NCBI RefSeq assembly: GCF_932526225.1
Contig: NC_064040.1
Coordinates: forward strand, 6,731,181 to 6,795,180
From: Nematostella vectensis
Taxonomy: Eukaryota > Cnidaria > Anthozoa > Actiniaria > Edwardsiidae
Direction: 5' to 3'
Length of the DNA: 64,000 nt
This document shows positions 11,547 to 21,914 of this stretch, piece after piece. Position 1 is the stretch's first letter. Each line of letters begins with the position of its first letter. A program made the translations under genes and the position numbers. The notes under the pieces were generated by a model. It was not told where the DNA came from. It worked only from the letters and a program-made list of their open reading frames with translations, and did not search any database.

Positions 11547-14500
11547 TCAAACTGATGACTCGTTCGTATCTTCCGCCTTCTTCCCCTCGGCCTCGCCGCT
11601 CATGAACCGCTCCAGTCGCCTCCTCCTCAGCTCTTGACTGGCCTCATCCTCCGCACTGTCTGCAGCCTCTGGACTCGCGCCCACAGCCTCGGGGACCAGA
11701 GGGGATGTAGTCTCTTTACTATCAGCCGTCGAAGGTGCTGTAGTAGTGGTACTGGGCGTGGCTGGTGCGACGGGTTGGATGGCGGGGGAGGTGAGGGAAG
11801 GCCAATCAGAAGTACTTTTAGGAGCGTCTTTTGGCTTAGCAGGAGGTTTCTCTCCTTTGGTTTTTGCCGCACTGGATTCAGTCGAAGAGTTTGTTTGTGT
11901 TGACGTGGAAGAGGAAGCTTGGCTGCATGCAGAAATGTACATCACATAAATTACCTGAACAAAACTCATATACTTCAAATAAAGTTGCACTTGGAGAATC
12001 TGTGTATCCAAACCCGCAGTGATTCATGGGTAACAAGTGAATAAGCAAATACGGGGAAATAAAATACAATTTTAGGTTTCAAAACCTGTAGAATTCTTGT
12101 TTTAATTCTTATGAATATTCACATGGCTTCCAGATACAAGGATTCATCCATTTGTATGCTACCCAAGAAACACCCCGGGTTATGACACATAGGTTCCCCA
12201 GTGCAACCTTATTTGAAATAGGTGTATATTTATCTTAGTATATTTGATTAAATCTTTTAATATAAGTTTCAATAGTATTTATTTGTTGTTAAAGAAACGG
12301 AATGCCGAACTTTAGTATCACTTTGGAAAAACCTTCCAATAAATATACCTTTGTAATTACCTATCTATATATAACATGATTGATGACTCAGCTTGCCCCT
12401 ATTTGTCTGCAGTCATAATTGGCATCATTAAAAAGACAAAGGCTTGAACAAAGGTATATAGGAAGTGAGGATGAGAGTTCGGGGTCAACTCGCATGAAAA
12501 AAAATCAGTGCCATTGCGGGCTAGGAAGAGTCACACACAAAGGGGGAAATTGACCACTTACACTGTATTTAATAAAAAGCACTCGGGCTGGAAAATATTG
12601 GCTACGGGCATGATAATGTGCCTGGAATGCTTAACAGCTATCATTGAGTGAATCATAAGACCCTCACCTCTGTGCGTTGACCATCTGCGTGTACTGGTTC
12701 AGTTGGCCTATAGCCACATCAAGCAACATGTGTACGTTCCTCAGCATCGCAATACGGGACTCAACCTGCTGCCTCTCTCTTCCCTCTACAGCTGCCAGCT
12801 CCTCCACTCCAAGTGACGAAAGGTCTTCGGTACTGGGAGGTGGTGGAGGGGGTGGCATGAACGGCAAGCCTATAAAGGGAAAGGATGTGAGTGAGGTGTA
12901 CCTATACAGGAAGAGGATGTGAGTGATGTATACCTATACAGGGAGAGGATGTGAGTGATGTATACCTATAAAGGGAGAGAATGTGAGTGAGGTATACCTA
13001 TAAAGGGAGAGAATGTGAGTGAAGTATACCTATACAGGTAGAGAATGTTAGTGAAGTATACCAACACAGGGAGAGAATGTGAGTGAGGTATACCTACACA
13101 GGGAGAGGATGTGAGTGAGGTATACCTATACAGGGAGAGGATGTGAGTGAGGTATACCTATACAGGGAGAGGATGTGAGTGAGGTATACCTATACAGGGA
13201 GAGGATGTGAGTGAGGTATACCGTGAGTGAGGTATACCTATACAGGGAGAGAATGTGAGTGAGGTATACCTACACTGGGAGAGGATGTGAGTGAGTTATA
13301 CCTACACAGGGAGAGGATGTGAGTGAGGTGTACCTATACAGGGAGAGGATGTGAGTGAGGTATACCTACACAGGGAGAGGATGTGAGTGAGTTATACCTA
13401 TACAGGGAGAGAATGTGAGGTATACCTACACAGGGAGAGGATGTGAGTGAGGTGTACCTATACAGGGAGAGAATGTGAGGTATACCTACACTGGGAGAGA
13501 ATGTGAGTGAGGTATACCTACACAGGGAGAGGATGTGAGTGAGGTATACCAACACAGGGAGAGGATGTGAGTGAGGTATACCTATACAGGGAGAGGATGT
13601 GAGTGAGGTATATCTTTAAAAGGAGAGGGTCTATACAGTAGACTCTTTTTTTATGATGGTCTATAGAATCTATGTTTCCAAACATAATTCCCAATACAGT
13701 CATTTTAAATGGTACTTGCATGCTATTATAAAGCTTTATTCTATCCTAATCAAGGCTTTGTGGCTGATTTGGGAGGGGGAGAAGGGTAGAGAAAACTATA
13801 CATAAAAATACTGTACGGACAACACAAGAAAAACGTTTTGCAACACAAAAAGTTCTTAACCTAAAAACATCTGAAGACAAAAACATCTTAGGCCTAGAAA
13901 ATCTATTGGACACTGAACAGGCCTAATCTGTATATGCCAATGCTACAAAATGAAACCAAAATAACCTACCCATCATAGGAGGCATCATAAATGGTGGCGG
14001 TGGCATCATGAAAGGGGGCATGCCAGACATCTAAAAGAGTAAATGAGCATTAGGAAATGACAATGAAAGCTTTCTGTCATACTGGCATTGTTAAATAATA
14101 TTGCATAATACATTTGGCTTGCTGTGTTCAGCCTCTAAATGATTTAAATCCTAAAAGAATTGTTAAATTTATACAGAACAGTAAACAGGGGTGGATCTAG
14201 GTTTTTACTGAGGGGGGGGGGGGGGGGGGATTTGACCTAATGGCACTATGTATTTCATTACAGTGACATGTTTATGCCCCCCCTTCCCCCACAGACTCAA
14301 ATTCCTATACTGGAAGACAGTTCACCTTTACAGCCCAACCAACCCACTAATTCCTCCCCCTAGATCCATTATTGTGTTATTGAGTAACTGCTCAGACTAA
14401 CCTGTGGCATTGCCATGGGGGGGACTGCACTTGGTGAAGTACTGGAGCCTTCAATAAGACAGATTCAAAGTTAGATGTGAGAGCTCTAACAGTTTGTTCC

Positions 14501-17500
14501 ACCTACAGTATTGAGTAATGCCAAAATAAAAAGATAAATGAAAACGCTGTATGTTTAGCATAAGGCCTGGCATTTATTTCAGGTTCCCCATTTCGAGTCT
14601 GCTAATGTTGATGCTGGGATGTCACTTGACATCTTTAAACCAGCCCCACAAAAATCCGGAACACAAAACCAGGGATTTGACTGTTGCATGTTTATTGCTG
14701 CAGTAGTTGTTCCTTTTTATCATGACTAGCCATGATTAGCCTTAATGTAAATAAAAAGAAAAAAAAACAGTTTTGTGTTTGAGGCAGATGAAGTATTTAG
14801 ATGCAAGAGAACTGATTCCTAGCTGTATAGACTCTATCCGCCATGACATTGACATGTTGCTTGGCAATCAGTAAGAATACACATAGAAAACTGATAACTA
14901 TCAACCTATAGATGTATGCAGTGTGCTATAACATCTTGTACAGTACCTGGACTGGCAGGGCTTGGTGTTTGAGGTGTGACCTGTGGTTGTCCAGGCATTT
15001 CTGGTTGACCAGGTCCAGGTGGTGGTGGCATACCCATTTGTGGCCATCCAGGAAACATGCCGAATTGACCCATCATAGGCATTCCTGCATACAAAAACAA
15101 CACCAAATCAGTTACAAGGGACAATCATTGGCATTCTATCTTACATAATAACACCATACAAAGTCAGTTAGAAGAAACATGTAAGAGACAATAATGGGTA
15201 TTCGGCTTACATAAATAGCGCCGTACCAAGTCAGTTACAAGGAACATGCCCAATTGATCAGCCATGGGGTATTCCTGCTTACAGAAATAACACCATACCA
15301 AAATACAGTGTTTACAACAGGGCTTCTGCTCCGCATAATCTGCAAAATCCACACATTTCCAAGTAATCCCGCGTAATTTGGCTTAATTTTGAAAGACAAA
15401 ACATTTAAGTGAACAGCTGATGTGTTCCTTTAGGGTTCTTACCTCTATTTCTCGTAAAAAAAATACAGATATTCTTCGTAAGATTGATATATATCGAACT
15501 GAATTTCGAAAACTAATGAAATGACTAGGCATTCTTTGCTAAACCTTAAGGCCTAGGACTAATAATAAAATACCTTTTTTATATGGCTGGTGGCTAGGAG
15601 CCAATGAAAACTCACCTAAGGTATTTTTGCGCAAAAAATAAACCTTTTCAAGTTATTTCGTGCTTTCCTTGGGTACAAAATGTAGTTTGGGCGTAACAGT
15701 TGATATTCCATGTGATTTAGCGCGTAATTCAGTAAAGAATCCTGCAAAATTTTGATTTTAAAAGAAAAATGTATTGCAAAATCCCGTGTAATTTAGCACA
15801 AAATGATTGATTTTTCACTTAATTTAGCAAAGAATCCTGCGTAATTTTAAGTTTTTTTTTGTGTAATTCCAGAAGCCACAAGAAACATGCCCAACTGACC
15901 AATCAAAGCCATCCCTACTACAGAAACACCAACAACACCAGTAGGAAACATGCCTAATTGACCAATCATAGGCATTTCTACACAGAAAACAACACCTGCA
16001 AGTTACAAGTAACAATCAAACTAATCACAACATGAGTAACAACAACACACAGTTCTCTGTTTGAGAGAACAGAACTTATTATTTCTTTGGCAGCACAGTG
16101 TTAAGGATATCATTGGCTAGCATGGAAAGATGCATGACAAATGTATGTACCGTTTGCTTGTGGCATTTGTGGTGGGGCTGCTGGTGCAGGTTGGGACTGT
16201 GGGCGTGCCTGGGGGCGTAGTACATCCATGCGACAAGTGGGACAGGTCTGTTGCCTCTGGAACCAGGACCTAAGGCAGCTGGCATGGAAAATGTGATTAC
16301 AGGGAAGCTTTTTACAGGCAGTTGTCATCTCTTCTCTGCAGATAATGCACACATTGTCTCCCTGGGCTAGCTCCTCTGCAGTTGCATCTGGATATCTGCA
16401 ACCAATAGAATTGAGAAGCCCATCACCCTTTGCCACCAACTTGGCCCGCATTTTCAAGCCAATATGTGCCCCTGTGACTATACTTACAATGTATTCATAT
16501 TTGATATAGCTCTCCTAGACATAATAACATCACTAAGTGACTTTTTGAACCCTCTGAAAAAAGAATGGCAAATATACTAATTAGAATCTTGAGAACAACA
16601 ATATTTTGAGATTAACTTTACAGCAAAGTATAAGTGAACTAGGTGTAGTACAACTAGGTACCAGGTGCAGTAGTACTCCCAGTAAAGGGGGGACAACAAT
16701 GACAATGACACATATGCTCACCCTATTCCTTAGGCAGGGTCCTGACCAGACAAAACAAAAATGCAAATTTTGCGGAAAAAAATGCAAATTTCGCAGATTT
16801 TTTTAGGGGGGTGGGGAAGTTATTTTTTTGGGGGGTAGGGGGCTGATCAACCTTTTTTTACTCACTTGCAGGAACAGGATATGTGACATATCTAATTACA
16901 TGATAGTCATTGATTTTTATCTATATAATACACAAATATCAAAATTACACCGCATTTGAATCAATCTTGTATATGGTCTACAAGAAAGTAAATATTACGA
17001 TATCTTAATATTGTCCCTCCGTTAATGTTGTGTAATATCACATATGTACGTGAGAACAGCATGTAATTTCACGCATGTACAAATGTCTTCGAAATTGGAT
17101 TTTCCTTCTACTCACATACACTTCACTGCATGTTATCAAATGTTGCTCATGCTGTCTTTGTTGAGTCTGATATCTTAATGTTGCTTCTGCCGTGCCTAAT
17201 CTAATTGTCTATTTGTATCAACGTCACACTAAATAAGTCACGCTCAATAGATTTGCGTGTAGTAAAAGTTGATTTAAAGTGGAGTGTCTGTCAAAATAAA
17301 ACAAACATGGTATTTGATTTAGCACGTCAGAAGCTCGACGTTTGAATTGGTGTCGTGCTTTGCACGTGTAATGCCTGGTAGATTTTACAGCTTATGAATT
17401 GACATTGTTGCGAAATCGCGATATAATAAGTATAAAAACAACTGCTTTTTCCATGTCTTTGTGTTTTGAACTCAACACAATTAACAATATAGTGAAGGAA

Positions 17501-20500
17501 TACATTAATTAAGTTTAGGCTTCTTTTTTTTTTTGCTTAATTACTTGAAAGAACCAAAATTTTGGGGGAAATCAGCTCAGGGTGTGGAAGTTGCGGAAAA
17601 TGGTCTAGGTTGCGAATTCGCATCTCCGCATCCTGTCAGAGGCCCTGCTTAGGGTATAAACTTTGCTCCAAGTGAAAACCGTTCTTCTTGAACTTCATTT
17701 TTAAGAAAATCTGCTATCCCTTATAGTCGCTAGGAAATCTGCTATCCCTACCACCCCTTCCCCCTGGGAATACTCAGGGTAACATTTCCAAAGTCAAACC
17801 TTAAGTACTCTAGCAAATACACTTGCATGCTTTGTATGATTAATGTTATACATGAAAAACAACATGCAGGGGTCTCATTAGGCCCTGGGGGTCTGTAGAA
17901 CAGCCAGCTATTTTCCACTGAACACCAGCTACTTAAAAGAAGTTGATTTAAGTTTTATTTTAACTAATAAAATAAAATAACTTCCAACCCCTACTTGTCA
18001 ATCTCCACTGCCTATCCTGAAACTTAATGAAACCCCTGGCATGGATAGACTGTGCATGCAAAATGTTTCACATCAAACACAACAATGACAGACCCTAAAT
18101 GTCACATGTTTTGCATCAAACACAATAGGGACAGACTGTACATGTAACATGTTACACATCAAACACAACACTGACAGACTGTACATGTCACATGTTACAC
18201 ATCAAACACAACACTGACAGACTGTACATGTCACATGTTACACATAAAACACAACACTGACAGACTGTACATGTCACATGTTACACATCAATCACAACTT
18301 GACAGTCAGTACATATGACATGTTACACAATAAACACAACATGAACAAACAGTACATGTGAGTTATACTTTAGTACAGTATATAGTGATCTCACAATATA
18401 GCACTTACCTGAGTGTGAGGTACATAGGCCTGATGGCGAATAATGGGAAAGTATGGACTTTGATCATGATAGCCACAAAGCAGATATACAGCACAGCCTT
18501 GATAAATCCTGCAATGTATAGAAGTCAAGTCAAAATCACTAAAATCTAATGAGAGAACCAATAACCACAATACTAACTACTTTTTTAAAGAAACTAAAGT
18601 TTGGCAAGCCACTGAGAAAATAAGGTTCTTGTGAGGAAAGACTAGGATAATGGTCACCTAAAGCCAAGGTTCAAAAAGGAGAGATCTGTCCATGGGTTTC
18701 TACATTTAATAGTATTTTCTCACGCAGTCAACCTTTTGCAAGTAGAAATTTGTTCAATAAAACAGGTGCCCATTCATATGACCTCCTCTGTACCCCTCTT
18801 GATGGCCCTTTAGCTGTGTTTCAATAATATTGAGTCTACAGTACCTCCCTCAAACTTTTATCTTAGAAAATGCTATTCTACCAACGTCTTAAATGTATGT
18901 TTTCCCTGTTAAAATACCTACCCATTATAAGCTCTGTATAGAGAAGGAAGACAGCTTTGTTATCCCAAGGGTTTTCACTTTGCAGGTCTATCACATGCAG
19001 AGTGTACTTCATAAACACTGTTGCTACCATTGTCAGCAAAATGGCATACTAAAAAAAGCAAATTCAATTACTGGTTATTCATATTTCACGATCTCAAGAA
19101 CACCCATTTCAACAAAAGGAACAAATCTCAGTCCTTCAGTTCTATTAAGAATTTTCTGAGAAATATAAAACACTTTTGGATGTTTTCATGGTTTTACCAG
19201 TCACACTGTAAAATCAGTTGGTTTTGAAAGATTGCAACATTACCTCAAATCCAAAAACAAGCTGCACTGAAGCCCCGCTCTGTATAGTTGTATTATATGC
19301 CACATGAACAAGAAAACTATCCACAAGTCCAAGGAATGTTAATAAACAGATGGCACGCACATGGAATAACCATGTCAGCACAGGACTGCGCTCCATATAA
19401 TCTATTCTGTCCTCTGCTAGCCAGTGAAAGCACTTCAGAAATAGCAACATGGTGAACTGAGCTACAAATCGAGGACTGAAGTCATCTCTGAACACAGTAA
19501 AGGCAAGGCAGGTCTCAGTGACTGCATACCATGATCTCTCTATCAAATGCTGCAAAATAAAAGTTGAATTATATTAGCTTGTTTGAGTATAGTTAGCCTT
19601 TGGTGAATAAGTGGTGTTCAACAGGGAAAATTGTTTGTCCCTTACTGAAGGATACTAGTCTTTTTTACAGCTATCCACATTTTTAGTTGCGAATGTGGGG
19701 ATTCGATTGCTGCAGAGGATACTTGATAAAGATGACAGGAGTTAAATGCTGCTGATTGTTATCTTTGTTTAAATTTTCCAGTGTGTTTTGTATTTATCAA
19801 CAATAAACAAGCTGAAGACTATAATCAGTCAAACCATGCCACCAAATTGGAAAAAATGGTCTACACATGATAGTAGAAAAAGGCAATTTTAATTCACATG
19901 CTTTGCAGTCTGATGAAACTTTTACTAGGCAACATGCTCATGGTAATGTCCTGTTTTTGAGAAAGATGCATACTAGGGTTGTTGCATACAAAATATCGAG
20001 CACCAAATGCTATCTAACACCCAAACCTGGTGTGTCGTTGCTCTATTAGTAAGCATTCATTAAAAAGAAAAACAAACAACTTTTGAATACACTTATGGTA
20101 AATACACTTTTGAATACAATTATGTACTTGCATGCGAAGTTCTGTCAAAAGTGAAAGCGAAAGGATGAGAGTAAGAACATGACGAGATAAAGAACATTTA
20201 ATTCCCGCATGGCTAACAGAATTAACATACCTCCATCTCAGCAGCCCGTAACTGGCCGAAAAACACTTTCCGTATAAGCTTTCCCATTAGAATAACGAAG
20301 ACAAAAGCTTGCAGATAAAGAACCTAGGGGAAAGGGAACAATGTAGGAAATGTTACCATTTGGGTCTCATAAAAAAAATATACCACTTCCGTAACAGAAC
20401 AAATGGTAAAGGGGAGAATCATCGAAAGTACATTTTAAAAGTCTAGCACAAGGTTCACCTACCGCCATACTCGGGGAAGACTTTGTGAGGTAGACAACAG

Positions 20501-20594
20501 AGGGATAAAACTGATGTTTCTGGTAGTAAGCATTCGCGACAACGGCCCCCGTTAGGGCCAAGCTCGCCGCTGTGAGCACCATCTCTCGCATCAT
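11547..20594 (-). CDS. SYVN1: SYVN1/HRD1 E3 ubiquitin-protein ligase (synoviolin), 12 exons
   Basis: Exons (minus): 20594-20463, 20323-20231, 19549-19244, 19048-18922, 18508-18409, 16553-16488, 16395-16151, 15084-14947, 14448-14402, 14030-13970, 12869-12668, 11922-11547. All phases close, giving 630 aa (human about 617). The multi-spanning N-terminal ER membrane domain is strongly conserved (AASLALTGAVVANAYY, ERSWYAVTETCLAFTVFRDD, DLQSENPWDNKAV). The RING-H2 spans Cys291-Cys329 with CIIC, CNHIFHASC and CPTC ligands. Then comes a Pro/Met/Gln-rich linker spread over small exons, a conserved helical segment (exon 11, RERQQVESRIAMLRNVHMLL) and an acidic tail with ELRRRRLERF. The protein is the membrane E3 of ER-associated degradation; partners SEL1L, Derlin and UBE2J/G are family knowledge. 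Several introns contain repeats listed separately. Confidence 0.97.
12885..13625 (-). repeat. 32-bp minisatellite in SYVN1 intron 10, carries splice-acceptor-like motif
   Basis: About 23 head-to-tail copies of a 32-bp unit. On the gene strand each unit reads CTCACTCACATCC, then TCTCCCTGTATAG, then GTATAC. Point variants and a few truncated units occur. The array starts immediately upstream of exon 11, and the genuine exon 11 acceptor (CCCTTTATAG before GCTTGCCG) is itself the last unit, so the array looks like an amplified 3' splice-site region. Confidence 0.9.
14187..14376. mobile_element. MITE-like element with GGATC(T)AGG ends
   Basis: Starts CAGGGGTGGATCTAGG and ends CCCTAGATCCATTATTG, an inverted match, with a poly-G tract near the left end and C-rich stretches on the right. 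It resembles the element at 33473-33730. Lies in SYVN1 intron 9. Confidence 0.5.
15200..15980 (-). repeat. Degenerate duplicate copies of SYVN1 exon 8 start in intron 7
   Basis: The start of true exon 8 (15084 downward) encodes GMPMMGQFGMFPG. Related copies on the same strand lie upstream in the intron: at about 15977 (EMPMIGQLGMFP), at about 15915 (GMALIGQLGMF) and a broken one near 15280-15235. The 15977 copy has an acceptor-like ...GTGTAG just before it and the correct phase after exon 7. The two upstream copies are in one open frame, 22 codons apart. Surrounding intron sequence is repeated too, so this is a local tandem duplication across the acceptor. Confidence 0.7.
16735..17647. mobile_element. 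TIR DNA transposon remnant (hAT-like ends) in SYVN1 intron 5
   Basis: Left end CAGGGTCCTGACCAG; right end ATCCTGTCAGAGGCCCTG, whose reverse complement starts CAGGGCCTCTGACAG. Flanks share CTTAGG on both sides, suggesting a target-site duplication. CAGGG termini are usual for hAT elements. The interior (about 0.9 kb) has no transposase ORF, so it is non-autonomous or decayed. Confidence 0.6.
18040..18365. repeat. 43-bp minisatellite in SYVN1 intron 5
   Basis: Six to seven tandem copies of a roughly 43-bp unit with core GACAGACTGTACATGTCACA followed by TGTTACACATCAAACACAAC. The inner copies are most alike and the edges decay. It lies just downstream of SYVN1 exon 5. Confidence 0.85.
19653..19728. 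mobile_element. Short TIR element, family TAGTCT..TTTGCAGC (copy 2)
   Basis: Starts TAGTCTTTTTTACAGCTATC and ends near GCTGCAGAGGATACT. A diverged relative of the elements at 9219 and 50948. Lies in SYVN1 intron 2. Confidence 0.45.
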
Positions 20595-21040
20595 TCAATG
20601 TTCAATTGATAGATACCCTTCAGAGCATGTTTTTTGGGAAGTTTTCGGAGGAATTGTACGAGAAAGTCAAGATTGTTATTGCATTTTTCGTGGCTGTTCG
20701 TGAGTGGTTTTCACTGACAACACGTCTCACATCCGGGAGTTTCCGCACAGGAAGCCCGCCAAGCTGTATTTAGCACAGGTAACCCACATGATACCATTAT
20801 CGTTAGCGGCACGCGGCAACGGGGTCATACTGACGTCAGTATTCCTTATCGTTGTCAAATATTTTTTTTTTCATACGATACCAGAAAACCATGTTCTCCT
20901 CTTGATAACACCTAAGCACCCTCCTCCTAAAAATTTAATAGGTACGCGCTAATTTTTCGTCATTTAGGTGCACTATATTCTCTCACCAAAATATTTTTTT
21001 TTGTTACGTTTGGGATGGGGGACATAAACTACCGCGGCCG

Positions 21041-21352
21041 CCTTTGGGCATCGAAATACGTCACGCGTACGGTTTTATGTATAAAGTAGCAGTAATATTT
21101 TTATAAACTGTATCTTTAAAATTTTGATTTTTGTTTTGTTTTTCACCATGCTTGGGGGCGGGGAGCGTTAATGACTCCGACTTGAGCGGCTACAAAGGAG
21201 ACTACATTTAAAAGGGGACCATTTTGGGTCATACAGCACTTTTATAGGTAGGGTGCATATTCACTAACCAGAATGATATTTTGTTTGGGACAACTGTGGC
21301 CCCGGCGGCCGCCTGGGGCATGGGCACACGTCACGCGTACGGTTTTATATAC
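21041..21352. repeat. Direct repeat pair around a GCGGCCGCCT core
   Basis: A 45-50 bp segment centred on GCGGCCGCCT and CGTCACGCGTACGGTTTTAT occurs at about 21041-21088 and again at about 21305-21352, roughly 264 bp apart. GC-rich islands in AT-rich surroundings between the SYVN1 promoter and the transporter 3' end. Function unknown. Confidence 0.6.
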
Positions 21353-21356
21353 ACCT

Positions 21357-21412
21357 TAGCCTGAGTATCAGGCCCTCAGGGGAGGGCCTAAAAAAGCCTG
21401 ATACTCAGGCTA
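21357..21412. mobile_element. Small perfect-arm hairpin (TAGCCTGAGTATCAGGC)
   Basis: 56 bp. TAGCCTGAGTATCAGGC at the left is mirrored by GCCTGATACTCAGGCTA at the right. Single half-copies of the same arm occur at 22288-22304 and 23553-23569 inside the duplicated region. Confidence 0.7.
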
Positions 21413-21414
21413 TA

Positions 21415-21658
21415 TACACCTATTTCAATAAACGTTGTCAGTGTGAATGGCAATTGGCTGTTTTAAAAGAACATTCACTCCTTATGTGTATAATTATTTG
21501 TAAGAAAAAAGATAAGTAGTATAATCGCAGAAATTATCCACATGTCCTTAAAGTCAGTAGAAATTTGACAAGTTTCATGGTATTTTTTTATAGAAGAACT
21601 GCCATTTGACAATGGTCACTTGCCGTTTGCACTGACAACGTTTATTGAAATAGGTGTA
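21415..21658. mobile_element. MITE, family TACACCTATTTCAATAAACG (copy 1)
   Basis: 244 bp with about 28-bp terminal inverted repeats: TACACCTATTTCAATAAACG at the left and its reverse complement ending AATAGGTGTA at the right. Related copies are at 48968-49227 (full length) and 44650-44778 (half, opposite orientation). Read on the minus strand, the right TIR supplies an AATAAA, the first one I see downstream of the transporter gene. Confidence 0.85.
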
Positions 21659-21914
21659 ACAAATGACAACATGATTTTACAAACTGTATCTTGAATATTT
21701 TATGTTTTCACTTAACATTTTATAATCCATCCCACCCAATGAGTGCACAATTATAACATAAACTATGACATTCCCTTATAAGATACGAATATGTTATTCG
21801 TTCATAGGGGTTACACTGCCATTGCGAATAATGTTTTACATGTAACACAATAAATATGAATCATCGATACTTTTTTATATGCTCGATGTTATTGGTGCAG
21901 CATTTACCGCCACA

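Noticed and set aside
13334-13721. Small repeat ORFs (YTSLTSSPCVGIPH) in the SYVN1 intron
   Set aside because: By-product of the 32-bp minisatellite.
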